A stretch of 64,000 bases of DNA, taken from Ctenosaura bakeri. Its lineage: Eukaryota; Chordata; Lepidosauria; Squamata; Iguanidae. How positions within the stretch are numbered: position 1 is the first letter of the stretch; the number at the start of each line of letters is the position of its first letter. Below are positions 53,020 to 64,000 of this stretch, in pieces. The notes below the pieces were generated by a model, which did not search any database, was not told where the DNA came from, and was given only the letters and a program-made list of their open reading frames with translations. A program made the position numbers and the translations under genes. Where the stretch lies: NCBI GenBank assembly GCA_948474755.1, contig CAOLHI010001044.1:248001-312000 (forward strand), given 5' to 3'.

Positions 53020-53282
53020 ACTCTGTGTGAGAAGAACCCCAAACTGATGTGAATCTTTGCAGTATAGGACTTATGTGCAAAATTCGTATGTACTTGTTTT
53101 ACACAGAATTTTCTGTATATAAAATGCTGTTTTCTGCACAACCATTTCTGAATTTTTCACAGAAGAAGTCCCAAATGGTGAATAGGCTTTGAAAATTGTG
53201 TGGGAAGACAATGCCAGAAAGACAATTGCTTAACTTACCCATTGCTTCCTTCAGGAGTAAAATTAGCAAAAAATTAAATCCC
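53020..53282 (+). repeat. Dispersed repeat Q, copy 2
   Basis: Aligns by eye to 49590-49872. Blocks include TATAAAATGCTGTTTTCTG, TTTTTCACAGAAGAAGTCCC, CTTTGAAAATTGTGTGGG and CTTCCTTCAGGAGTAAAATT. Confidence 0.55.
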
Positions 53283-53699
53283 TACTTTTTGTTTTTTGGT
53301 GGCCTGAAAACAAATTTAAAATTTAGTGGGGGTTTTGTTCCCCCAGCTCTGACACTGTTAGTTGCAGAAATATTAACTCAGTGCAGCTGGATTGATTAGA
53401 GAGCAAATCCACTTGAAAGAGAAGCTCAATGCAGTAGCAAAGAAGCCAAGCCAGTGTGAGGTAAGCAGACCACAGTTCAGTTCTCATCTATTTTGTGAAC
53501 TCACTAATTCTCATCTTAAGTTACTCCCTCACAGATGATAATATGGGGATAATTATGGTTGAAGTCATTGTTAGGATAATTGAGACATTCAACATGAAGA
53601 CCTAGTGAGCACCAACTGCCACAGTATTTTAAGCAAATAAGAAAGTGCCTTAGTAAACAACTTAGAACATAGATGTTATAATAACGCCACAATGTTTTT

Positions 53700-53861
53700 G
53701 GCCATTTCCACACTAGACTGTTATAGTGCTATTATTCCACTTTCAACATCCTATGGAATCTTGGGGCCTTTGAGGCCCCTCCCTAAACTGCAAACCCCAA
53801 GATTCCATAAGATGTTGAAAGTGGAATAATAGCACTATAACCGTCTTGTGTGGAAATGGCC
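53700..53861. mobile_element. Palindromic MITE family P1 with TTT duplication
   Basis: Begins GGCCATTTCCACACTAGAC and ends GTCTTGTGTGGAAATGGCC, nearly perfect inverted ends. TTT lies on both sides. 162 bases. This is the best-preserved short copy. Confidence 0.88.
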
Positions 53862-53864
53862 TTT

Positions 53865-56800
53865 ATTTATTAAAGATGCATAATATAATATAATTGTACC
53901 ACAATGTTTGTATTTATTGAAAATGCATAAAAGCAATCTATTAAATCAGCACATAGGTCTATTTATGTCAGCATGCACAAGAGAGTGCAGCCTCTGCCTA
54001 CATTACATTGCTTTAGGGAAGACTACAGATTTTTGGCCATGGGAAAGGCTGGAAGATGCAACTTGTCTTATGTTCAGGATGTTTGGGTAAGAGCAGAAAT
54101 CCTTTATGTATGAAATTCTTTACATACAAAATCCTTTACGTTTTCACCAGCATACTTATAGGAGGTGGCAGAGATTGCCGCCTTTGCACAGCTGCATCCA
54201 ATAATGTGCAACAGATTGGTCACAAATTGGATGCAGGGGTACACTTGAGCTTTTTCCACCTGGTCTTAAACATAGAGGGAAGAAGGAGTAGCTGCCATTC
54301 CCAAAATATAGCAGCTTCTTCCTCTTGTTAAGACAGAAGGAGTCTTGAGGCACATTCTTATAACCAGGGATGTAACCAATGGCCAGGGATGTAAAAATGC
54401 CTCTAGTGACCATTTGGCTTAGGACTGGAAACCTTCTTCTACAAGGCCTTACAAAGTCTATATGTGAGCAAAAACCCCTGTTTATACCTGTTGTGTGTAC
54501 TGGCCAGAAAATCAGATGTCCTCAGATTGTTAGACTGTTCTTTCACTGCTCAACCTATATTGTCCTTTCTTCCTGCTTAGACTGATGCTCCCCTACTTCT
54601 TTGCAAGCTTCTGTCTTTTTAAAACTTTATTGAAACTAATATATGTTTACAAAATTCAGCAGAAGAAGAACAACTACAAATGTACAACCTGACATCATCA
54701 CTTAGCAAAACACAAAATATACACATAAACACACTGTGGAGTTCCTGCTGCCCAGCCTGACACATCTTGTGTACAGGTCTGCACTGCCTGGGAGATTTCT
54801 GGATCAGGCCAGGGCACACACACACAGGCCTGCTTCTATCCTGCCCCCACGGGGAATTGCAATACCCATTTCACTATTGTCCCCCTTTGGTCGCCTCCTC
54901 CTACTCGAACAGAAAGGAGTGCAAGCCTTTCAATTTCTGAGTAATCACCATATGAGCTGCTAGACAAAAAAAAAATATTTTTTTTTTGCTGATAAGATTT
55001 TTGTTTTATTCTATAAACAGAGTGAATCCAGTTCTGGTGAAAGTTTTTTTTTTTTTAATTTGTTCTTGTTTCCATTTCCCTGAAAACTTCCAACCAAAAT
55101 CTTTGTACTTTTGGACAGCACAATCACATGTGAAAAGACAGTACTTACAGAATTGTTGTTTCTCACACTTGGTAGATATTTACTTATTTATGTAACTAAG
55201 TTTCAGTGAGGTATTATACCACAGATACAATTTTAAAACAATGTTCACTTATTTTAGCTGAAATTGATATTACCAGAGAAGTTTTCCATACTGAGGACTT
55301 TAAATTACCTTCTGTTGACAACCCTAGATCTTTTTTCAGATCACTTTTAAACTCATTACACATTGAGTGTTGTCAATCAAGATAAAGTATATTTTTGAAG
55401 TTCATCCAACAGATCCAACGCTGCTTTGAAATATAAGTGACTCAAATAGTGAACTACAAGCTTTGCTTCAAATGTGATATAAAATGTAATTTTAGTCAAT
55501 CTGAAACCATATAAGACATTGCCCTGTTGTCATTTTATTTAACCCCCTGACTTGTGTTCTTGTCCTATTAAAAAAAGTCTTGCAAATAATACAGGTGTTT
55601 TGGTTTTCCAGTTCTGAAACAGAAAATTTGTCTTCATTGACAAATACAGGGTAACATAAGAATGGTAAAAGTGGTGATCATGGTGAAGTTTCTCTTGATT
55701 CCTCTAGGAGGAGAAGACATCTTGATTTTGTTCCAAAAGTAGAGGATAAGCATGGCTTCTCGTCTTTTCACCCCAGTGAATTAGTTAGAATTTGATTTAT
55801 CTTAGCTTTCTGTTTCAGTGTCCCTGTCTTAATAAAGATAAGCTTTCTTACTTATATAAGAAAGCAGACTAGGTGTAATAGCATAAACAGCTAAGTTCTT
55901 TAAACAGCTGAAATGCAAAAGAGCACACACATACACACAATGAAATTCTCTTTCTGCTGTCAAGAAGACATTCAGTATTCAACGCGAGCATTCCACTTCT
56001 GAGGCATTCTGCCTAATGTGTGATGTGATTAACTGGAGCCTATTTGTGTAAGTTTTTATTTATTAATTTAACCTGAGCACTACGCTCTGAGTCCAGCTGT
56101 GTAAAACTATGCCCTCAACATCTTTCATTGTCTAAGTCTCTCAAATAGTGTACCTAGTTCTTTGGTTTCATTTTGCCTTTCTAAGAATTTTGTCTGTATT
56201 CAGAACAAAAACAACCAGAATTAATTTTATTGCATTGTGGTGAAGAGAGGAAACCAGCAAATGCAACAGAACATCTCCAGAGAATGTTTGTTCTCCACTG
56301 CTGGAGAGCCTTAAAACTTTCTAGAGTGGCTTCTTTGTTTTTCTTGATTTTTGTTGAAGTTGATTCCATTCATGCAGAAAAACTTCTGGCTTTTGGAGAA
56401 GGGTGAGAGAGTCATCTGTACTTTTGGATAAACCTTAATACTTCTATATTATTTTTGTCTTCCAGTTCCAGCACTTGTCATTCATCAGCCCATGTGGGGG
56501 GCAAAATTTTACAATACTGGGCTGAGACAACTCCAAGGCTTAATTGTGCCTGGAATAAATCCACTGAAATCAATGAGACGAGTTAGCGAGTTAAGGCGCT
56601 CACATCTAACTTGATTTTAATGGATTTACACTACATTTGACTAAATAGAAATCCAACCCCTATGATTTCATAGTTATACATCTTGGAGAGAGAGACAGCA
56701 GATAGACTATGCCAAAGGTTTCACATCAACCAAGAGGAACATAATGCTCTCCCTGCAGAGTTCTATGTCCTCCTCCAATCTTGGCATCTATCGAACTCTG

Positions 56801-57140
56801 GAAGGGTCCTCTTGCTGTTGCTGCTAATTGGTGGAGAGTGGAGACAATGGGGAATTAAGTCAGACAATGGAAAACCGGCTGGTCTCAGCCTGATGGCGGA
56901 AAGACATGAAGATGTGCTCACAGATAAAGTGCTTCCTTCTTTTTCTTCCCCAAGGAGCCCAGAGCAGCCACATCTTCATGGTCTGAATTGCTTCTGCCTC
57001 CCTCCCCTGCTTCAAGGGCTTGTAGATGCTAGGAGTAGGGTTGTCAGTTCAGGATTGTCCCAGCCTCTGAGGCCTCTAGGTCAAAGACTGAGACCTAGGA
57101 ACAGCTGCCACTGATGTCATTAGGCATTGTATATTAAGTA
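53865..57140. other. Intergenic, no gene seen
   Basis: AT-rich DNA. 54611-55440 is A/T-run-rich and could be an old L1 piece, but I cannot show it. Open frames here have no recognisable domain. Confidence 0.4.
56557..56627. repeat. Short inverted repeat
   Basis: AAATCCACTGAAATCAA at 56557-56573 pairs with TTGATTTTAATGGATTT at 56611-56627, with a 37-base loop. It may be part of an old SINE or LINE. Confidence 0.6.
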
Positions 57141-57160
57141 CCAACCATACTTGCTCACAG

Positions 57161-57164
<4 letters not shown>

Positions 57165-57213
<49 letters not shown>
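57165..57213 (+). repeat. (TC)n(AC)n microsatellite
   Basis: TC repeat joined to an AC repeat, the same composite form as at 45317-45380. Confidence 0.97.
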
Positions 57214-57609
57214 TAGAACATATTTTTCTGTTTGGACATTAAGACAGAAATCATAGCTAAAGAAGCCATTCCCGGATTAGCTTGAAATAAGTGGATTATT
57301 CTATTTCATCTACTTAAAGAGATGAGATAAAGGACATTTCAATCTAGCATACTTGCTTCAAGCCAGAATATGGATGCATAACAGAACAAAGGGTGAGCCC
57401 TGGTGCCACAGTGAATACCATAGGAGAAAAGGAGGAAACTCACAAAGAAAATACATGGACCCCCTGGAGAGGCTTTACAAGTTGCAGCAACAAATCAAGC
57501 CTTACAAATTATAGCAAGTTGTGGGTTGTGCTATCTGAACTGGAAGTTTGCACACAACCTGTACTATCTGTTGCCTGAAAATGAGCCCATCAAAACTGAG
57601 AACTTTCAC

Positions 57610-58102
57610 CAGAGCTTTCCAAACTTTTCATGTTGGTGACACACATTTTAGACATAGATCATTTTGTGACACAGTAATTCAGTAAGTAATTCAGTAAGTG
57701 GAGGCAGCCCCTACACCCGAGCCTGGCCCACCACTGCCGCTGCCCTCACTGGGATCTTCTTCAGCCTGGGGCAACAGTGTTGCGGGGGGGGGAGGAAGCC
57801 TCTTGACCCGGACTTGGCCTGCTGCCATCACCCTCTCCAGGGCTTTCCTAGGCCAAGGACAATGGTGGTGGTGGGAGTGGCAGCCTCTCCACTCAGGCCT
57901 GGCCCACCACCACCACCTTCGCCAGGGTCTTCCTCGGCCCAGGGCAGTGACGGTGGCAGCAGCAGAGGCAGCACCTTCACCCTGGCCTTGCCCACCATAT
58001 TGACGAGAGAGGCAGCCGCTCCACCCCTTACAGTTGCACAGCAGACCTACACACTACAGCCGACACATTAAAGTGTCACGACACACGGTTTGGAAGACTC
58101 TG
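57610..58102. mobile_element. Non-autonomous hAT element with GC-rich tandem interior
   Basis: Begins CAGAGCTTTCCAAAC and ends GTTTGGAAGACTCTG. It is flanked by ACTTTCAC (57602-57609) and ACTTACAC (58103-58110), an 8-base duplicate with one mismatch. The interior holds at least three diverged units of about 85 bases, each with a 'GCCTGGCCCACCAC'-like start and a 'CCTCGGCCCAGGGCAG'-like end. The open frame at 57698-58003 is a by-product of these repeats. Confidence 0.85.
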
Positions 58103-58980
58103 ACTTACACCCTCATCTCCTAGCTGGAGATACCCCTTGAAAACTGGACAGTCAGGGCCAGGCCCTGAGGTCTAACAACCCTAGCCAGGAGGGAGGTTCT
58201 GGATGGAGCATAAACATTAAAATATAGCTCCCTGCAGCCCGGGGCAGGGGGACAAAGATGTAAGGACATGCATGCCACACTTATGACATGTCAGTGACTC
58301 ACAGGATGCTGCCTATAGTCAAGTATACAACACTTGCAGAAATCTTTAGGTTGTATAGTACAGCTATAGGACTCTGGTCTCTTTAACATTTGTGTAGAAA
58401 AGTTAATTTCTACATAACCATTAAATGGACAGGAGCCCTCTCCTTTATTTCCCCTGGCAACTCACAGTGGGACACACATTTGTACTTTGTTTCCTGCCAC
58501 AACAGGCCTTACAAATGGATGAGAAGGAGGTGGGAAGGAGCTGAAAGAGCACTGAAAAGGTAGGAAAAGGCCAAGGATCAGTCCTAGCACGATTAGACCA
58601 GAGCCACTTCCCATGAATCCCAGAGAGCCTATCACTGCTGACACTCACCTCCATTTTAAAACATACTTGTGTTTTTACAAATGGTCCAGTAAAGAGAAGT
58701 GCTGGTCCTGGTTGCTTGAACCAGCATAGCCTCTCTTATCTTTTCTGAGGGCCGTAAGCACTGGGGTTGAGGACAATGTCGGCAGTGGCACCAGAAGTTG
58801 TGCCCATTTCATGCAATATTTCTGTTCACTGAGGGGGGCTGACAGGGTTTCAGGTGACTGAAGCTGCTATGCAGGCCTTATCTGTATTTACTATGGCTGT
58901 TGGATAGCGCTTGTGAGATCACCTAACATGGCTAGCCCAAGACATTTTCTTGTCAGAAGTGAAATGTATCCAAATCAGAG
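58103..58980. other. Intergenic, no gene seen
   Basis: No supported exon, RNA gene or complete repeat. Confidence 0.4.
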
Positions 58981-58981
58981 T

Positions 58982-59228
58982 GCCGTGTGCTGTAATGATC
59001 TGAGTGTTGGACTAAAACTCCAGGAGATAGGGTTTTAATCCCCACTCAGCCATGGCAAACCACTGGATGACCTTCGCCAAGTCACACTCCCTGAGCCTCA
59101 GAGGGCAGCAATAGTAATTCTGCTCTCAACAAATCTTGATGAGAAAATTCCATGGTAGGTTTGCCTAAGGGTTGCCATATGTTGGAAATGACTTGAAGGC
59201 ACACCACCACCACCACCACCACCACCAC
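58982..59228 (+). mobile_element. Sauria-type SINE with (ACC)n tail
   Basis: Forward copy with GAGTGTTGGACTAAAACTCC, CCCACTCAGCCATGGCAAAC, a longer middle than other copies, and a tail GAAATGACTTGAAGGCACAC that runs into a CAC repeat (59202-59228). Confidence 0.85.
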
Positions 59229-59288
59229 ATGGCACATAGTACCTAAAAGCTGGTCAAGTCATTGTGGTATATGAGATAAAGGGCTTTT

Positions 59289-59731
59289 TTGCATTTTGGG
59301 GGGAAAACGGGGCATTCTGATACTTACTGGGCTGGCGCGCTCCCTCCACTGATCCAGGCTGATCCGGAGCAGTGCGTGGCCGCACTACACACTTCTCTGG
59401 GGACGAAAATGGTGCTTTCCGATTGGTGAAGGCTCTCCGGAGAAGCTCACCAGCCTAAAGCCCGCCCCCGGAAGATTTGCAGCCTCGCGCTGGTGCGAGC
59501 CTGCAAATCTACAAATTAGCGCGGCGACAGACTGGGGCGCGCTGTGCTATTGAAAAACCTGTTTTAAGCGGTCTTTCAATAGCATGGCAAACCACCAGTT
59601 CTGGTCGTTCTGGAGTGGGCTGAAGTCCGGACATACATAAAGTAGTCTGGACCCAGTCCGCCCATAAGTGCAAACATCCTCGTTGGAGGACGCTCTGCCC
59701 CGTCGCCAAATCAAAGTGTGGAAAAGGCCAA
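59289..59731. mobile_element. MITE family P2, reverse copy
   Basis: Begins GGGCTTTTTTGCATTTTGG and ends AAAGTGTGGAAAAGGCC, with AAA on both sides. The interior is the reverse of the 50268 copy (GCCCGCCCCCGGAAGA, 'GGTGCGAGCCTGCAAATC', 'GGTCTTTCAATAGCAT'). Confidence 0.75.
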
Positions 59732-60030
59732 AGAATCCTACACGGGCCTTTCCCCATCCCTGGAAATAAAATAGGGCCTTCCCTTGTTAATTAATTAACA
59801 ATTTCCTGCCCTTCATGATAATCAGTGGCTACAATCTTCTATGGTTCAGCATAGTGCAGTAGTTCTGTATGCATATCTATGTCACATGGTGTTACCAGGC
59901 CATACACCCCCACACTTTGATATGGTTTAATTGGAGAAATATGATTTAGTTAGCTATATATACATGGCTCAGGGAGTGTGACTTGGCGAAGTGGTTTGCT
60001 GAATGACCATGCCGAATAAGACAAAAAGGC
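59732..60030. other. Intergenic, no gene seen
   Basis: Short AT-rich stretch without recognised features. Confidence 0.4.
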
Positions 60031-61430
60031 TGGCCAAACATGTGTGTTGTGAATTAGGTCAGAAGAGACCTCCAAGCACAGCCAGGTCATAGTCAGGAAA
60101 TCATCAGGAAACTCCAGCGATAATAAGCTTGCAGACTCAACTTCTTAGAGACAGTAGCATCTGGGGAGTTCTCACAAGATGGCTTTCTTTTCCCTCTGAC
60201 CAGGCAAGCTTCCCTTTTTGTCCCCACACCTGTCTGAAAAGTACTGAGCTATCAGACAGCCATTAGCCCTTTGTCACCTAACATTAATGCCATTAGCCCA
60301 TTCCGGATCTTTGTTCACTCTGCGAACTCCATTGTTTACCTGGCCAGAGAGCCATTAACACCCTCACCCTCCAGGCAGAAACAGAGTATTTCAATTCCAG
60401 TTTTTGGCCAATCAACTTGCAGTACATTGATTGCTGGTTCCTACTCTGCCACTCCAAATTCCTGTTTGTGTACTATCCTTGGATTTGTGTCTAAGCTACA
60501 TTGCTGCTTCTTTGTTGCTCTTCTGGATTGGTAAATATCATCCACTTTGCCCTAAATCTTGCTATCCAAAACATTCTTCCCTTTTCCTTTAGTTAGCCTT
60601 GTGTGATTGTATGACTGCTTGGATCTTGTGTGTGTGATTGCAATTGCCCCGATAAAACACATTAAGCTTATTTTTTTTTTTATCTCCGGCTGGTTCTTCC
60701 CTGCACTAGTATCAGTAAACATGGGTGTAAAAGTTTTTGTTAGGTTACCACCCTCTTGCAGGCCTCCTATTTGAGTTAATATTCTTCACTGTTTCATGGC
60801 AGTACTGGCATTAAGGTACTGGCAGGTGGACCCCTGAGTCACCCACATTTTGGGGTAACAGTAGTGTCATAACTCGCCCCTTGGAGGACTCAGAGGAGGA
60901 GGAGAAGGTGATAGATTCTTAAGAGGCTGCAGCTTTCTCTGAGCTTGAGAAGATGGAGACTGGTGCACTGGAAGATCCTGTTCTCCAGCAAAATGTGGCT
61001 ACAGATGCTGAAGACAACATGCCCCAATCGTTCATTGAGATATAGAGGGAAAAATTGCGAGCCCAGCTCCATTTAAGTAATAAACACTGACCCAATTAGT
61101 ACTAATGAGACACCTGTGACCTTAAAGGCACTGCTCATAAATATCGCAAAAGCTGCCCCCCCTCACTTGGTACTGACAACTGTCTTATTTATTTGCCTAG
61201 CAGTACTCTCAAGTTTCTGTTTTCCCCTGACCTTGGACTGACTACATTTTGGACTATTCTGTGTACTCTTTGCTAGCTCATGTGCCAGGACTTCTGATCT
61301 GCTTATACAACTTTTGGAGTATCTAAGGACCATTCTCGAGTTTATCCCTACATCTTGACTCAGACTGGACTGATTATTCAAATGCTCCTCCACACAAACC
61401 TGCTTCCATGGGCACTTACTGACTTGTGCT
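60030..61430 (+). mobile_element. Possible LTR-retroelement remnant
   Basis: 60030-60720 has an LTR-like layout: a promoter-like part, an AATAAA-like GATAAAACACATTAAGC near 60650 and a T-rich segment. It is followed by a stretch encoding acidic codons with stops (60885-61050) and a second LTR-like part to about 61430. I could not find reliable terminal repeats or target duplications, so this is tentative. Confidence 0.35.
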
Positions 61431-61524
61431 CAGGAGACAATGAGCCACCAGTTTCAGAAGCCCATCTGGCATCACTATCTCTCCTTCATAGGGAATGGAC
61501 AGGATCACAAAATCACATGTGTAC

Positions 61525-61735
61525 ATATGTGCCTTCAAGTTGACTTATGGCAACCTCATGAATTTCATAGGGCTTTCTCAGGGAAAGAATACTCAGACAT
61601 GGTTTTGCCAGTTCCTACCTCTGAAATATAGCCCATAGCACCTGGTATTTATTGGTGACCTCCCATCCAAGTACTAACCCGGACTGACACTGCTTAGCTT
61701 CCAAGATCAGACAGCATTTGGTGCCTTTAGGATAT
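61525..61735 (-). mobile_element. 5S-rRNA-derived SINE
   Basis: Reverse copy. On the + strand ACCTCCCATCCAAGTACTAA and CTGCTTAGCTTCCAAGATCA mark the 5S-like head, and TGTGCCTTCAAGTTGACTT the tail. Confidence 0.85.
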
Positions 61736-63050
61736 AGTCAGACAGAAAATGAGATCTGCCAGGTTCTTCTACAAGTCTCATCACAGATGTGATCATTTTG
61801 TGTCTGGCTAGATAGTTAGACACTTCTCTGATGTTGCCCACTTCTCACTAGACACAAAATACCCATGCTGGTAGACTACTGAGGCTGCAAGGTGTGTTTT
61901 GGGTGGGGGTTTGGGTGCTATGAAGGGAGCAAGGGAAAACCAGCCTCTGCAGTTTCCCAAAAAGAACACTCAGGCACAAAGGAACCTTACATATGCATAC
62001 AGCCCTATGAGAATGCTAGCCAAATCTGCTGACCGAGGCAGCCATCTCGCTCTGCCTCATAGTAGGGTTGGCTCTGTTAACAGTCTTTCACTGTCCTATC
62101 ATGTACAGAACAATGTCATTTTCCTCCCTTCTCATCTCTCCCTATCCTCCTGTATAGAAAAAGAGGTAAGTTATGTGTCTATTTTCCAGACTACCCATTC
62201 CATGATAAGGGAAATAGATTTAAGTACTTATTATTTTGTGAATGCTCTGTCCATATTCAAGAACTCTTCAGTGCTTCCTTGTTTATTTCCCTTAACTGTT
62301 AACTAATTAGGTAGGATGCTACTTCAGTCCAGTCAATTTACCACTGAATGAAGCTGAGCCATGTAGCAATGTGCTTGCCTGCTACTCAAAGCATGAATAG
62401 CCCACAAAGATTCCACTTTCCTTGCAATGTGTAAACAATGTGCCTTGTGTATTGTAAGCAGTACAGCCTGGTGCTGTAATTACATGGCATCACAAATCTG
62501 TACATTTGTAAACAGTTTATATTGTACAGTGAAACATACAGCCATTTAAATCTTATAACTTTTCCAACAGTTCTTCAAGCTCTTTTAGATACCACTGGAC
62601 CAAAACTGCTTTCTCTGGCCTGGTGTCAAAAAATGTACACCCCCTCCATCTCCCAAAAATGGCACAGGGAAGGAGAGGAAAGAAGCAAATAAGCCATTTG
62701 AAATGCTCAATTGAAGTTTCATCAACTATGAAATCTATATGGCATGCAGGAAAACTGGTGAATAAATTAGACCCAAAAATGTTAAAAGAGACATGGAGAT
62801 GCCACTTGCAGCATTCCTCTGGAACGTATAGAACAAGTGTTTCTTTATTGCCTTGCCTCCTCTAGCTGCCACATGCTGATTCCTGCAGACAAGAATATAT
62901 CCCAAACACTGCTTCTCATTACACTTAAGAAAATAAGAAAAGGCAACTTGATAGAGGAGTAGAATTTATCACATCTTTTAATAACAATATGGAGGAAAGA
63001 TGAACTGCTTCTCTTTCTGATAATCTCATATGCCACTCAAGAAATTGTTT

Positions 63051-63052
<2 letters not shown>
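61736..63052. other. Intergenic, no gene seen
   Basis: Open frames up to 135 codons (61899-62306, +) have no recognisable domain or splice context. Nothing else is supported. Confidence 0.4.

Positions 63053-63082
<30 letters not shown>
63053..63082 (+). repeat. (AC)15 microsatellite
   Basis: Uninterrupted dinucleotide repeat, 30 bases. Confidence 0.97.
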
Positions 63083-63085
<3 letters not shown>

Positions 63086-63262
63086 GAAATTTGCCAATTT
63101 TTATCTCACTTCCTGCTACATTTGAATTTCCTTTAGCTATCCGATAATTCTTTTGCCTAGAGGTCTATGTGTGTAGCCTGCAGAAGGACAATGGTAGAGG
63201 AAGCAGGGAATCTTATTGTGAAGAAAGGTTATGTTCAGAATGTAAGATGATACAGACCTATT

Positions 63263-63304
<42 letters not shown>
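63263..63304 (+). repeat. (ATG)14 microsatellite
   Basis: Uninterrupted trinucleotide repeat, 42 bases. It produces apparent poly-Asp and poly-His open frames that are not genes. Confidence 0.97.
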
Positions 63305-63654
63305 CTTGTTTATTAAGTTCAACCATCATTACAAATCAGCACAATGGATACAAATCAGTATACAATAGATCCATATGTATATGTTGCCGTATACTCCATA
63401 AGATAATATCAACCAACAGCACTACAGTATTGTTCAATACTCAACTATACCCCCCAAAAAGATATAAATGAAATAGATAAATAGTTAGATAATTTTGAAT
63501 TTGTCTATAACTGATATAACCTGGAAGAACAACCGCTATTTTACCCTAACAATTATTATGCCCCAAGACTTATTCTATGTATTCACTATTTCTTATCCTA
63601 GAATATTGTTATGAAAATCTGATATAAGGATTTAATTAAACTTACATTCAACAA

Positions 63655-63815
63655 AAAAGAAGGAATACAAAAGAGATACAAATATAAGTAATATAAGAAG
63701 TAAAAAAAAAGAAAAGAGAAGAAAAAAGGGAAAAAAAGAGGAAGGAAAGAGAAAGGAAAAAAAGGAAAAAAGGAAAAAAGGAAAAGAAAACGGAAAAAGA
63801 GAAAGAAATAATGTG
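63655..63815 (+). repeat. A/G-rich polypurine tract
   Basis: Long runs of A with interspersed G, nearly free of pyrimidines. It could be the 3' end of an L1-type element, but no coding part is visible. Confidence 0.7.
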
Positions 63816-64000
63816 AGTGAAATAAGGTTTTTTTTAAAAAAAGATAATGTAATATATAAAATGAATTTAGGACTCTATTTTATGATAGGAAATACCCTAG
63901 CCTTGCTCAAGCCAAACACAGATGGTTTGAACTAGTGTCTAGCTGGTGTCATCCAAAGTTACAATGTAAGGCTTGGAAAAACAAAGATCTTGCTTATTAT
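63816..64000. other. Intergenic, no gene seen
   Basis: Window end. AT-rich, nothing recognised. Confidence 0.4.

Noticed and set aside
56683..57114. 143-codon frame on the + strand
   Set aside because: No domain, no family resemblance and no splice context; probably chance.
57698..58071. Open frames of 101 and 85 codons
   Set aside because: They translate the GC-rich tandem array of a hAT element and have no start or splice context.
63137..63471. Frames with poly-His and poly-Asp
   Set aside because: They are translations of an (ATG)n microsatellite.
35301..64000. Exons of expected neighbours such as TGFBR3
   Set aside because: TGFBR3 and HFM1 flank CDC7 in mammals, but I recognise no exon of either; intergenic distances there are long.

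Overview
The window is vertebrate nuclear DNA, most likely from a squamate reptile and perhaps an iguanian lizard (the latter is a guess). The evidence is the repeat mix: tRNA-derived SINEs with a Bov-B-like tail (Sauria-SINE type), 5S-rRNA-derived SINEs, CR1 and L2-like LINE pieces, an L1 remnant, Tigger-like and hAT elements, and a nearly full-length SPIN hAT transposon. There are no bacterial-type operons, tRNA or rRNA genes, or CRISPR arrays.

The only host gene I can support is CDC7, the DBF4-dependent cell-division-cycle kinase, on the + strand. A CpG island at about 14.42-15.16 kb is its likely promoter and non-coding first exon. Eleven coding exons run from the ATG at 16293 to the TGA at 34168-34170. 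All exons join in frame and predict 562 residues. The glycine-rich loop, catalytic lysine, HRD, DFG and APE motifs are all present, as is a Cys-rich segment in the second kinase insert. The 3' UTR probably ends just after a polyadenylation signal at 35279.

Region by region: 1-14.4 kb is intergenic and holds a GA-rich tract, the SPIN copy (2041-4811), an L1 tail with a Penelope-like insert (8.38-10.92 kb), CR1 pieces and SINEs. 14.4-35.3 kb is CDC7. Its first coding exon sits between a sense-oriented solo LTR (15620-16101) and an antisense LTR fragment (about 16610-17127); its introns hold Tigger-like, CR1, 5S-SINE and foldback elements. 35.3-64 kb is gene-free as far as I can see. It contains two small hAT elements with 8-bp target duplications, palindromic elements with 3-bp duplications, a 903-bp solo LTR with perfect ends, an L2-like LINE split by a Tigger-like element, several SINEs and many microsatellites.

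I found no previously undescribed gene system. The items most worth checking are the SPIN copy with a single internal stop, the LTR pair around the first coding exon of CDC7, a weak splice donor after CDC7 exon 7, a 340-bp foldback element, and several small transposon families with visible target duplications. Family names come from recognition, not from a database search.
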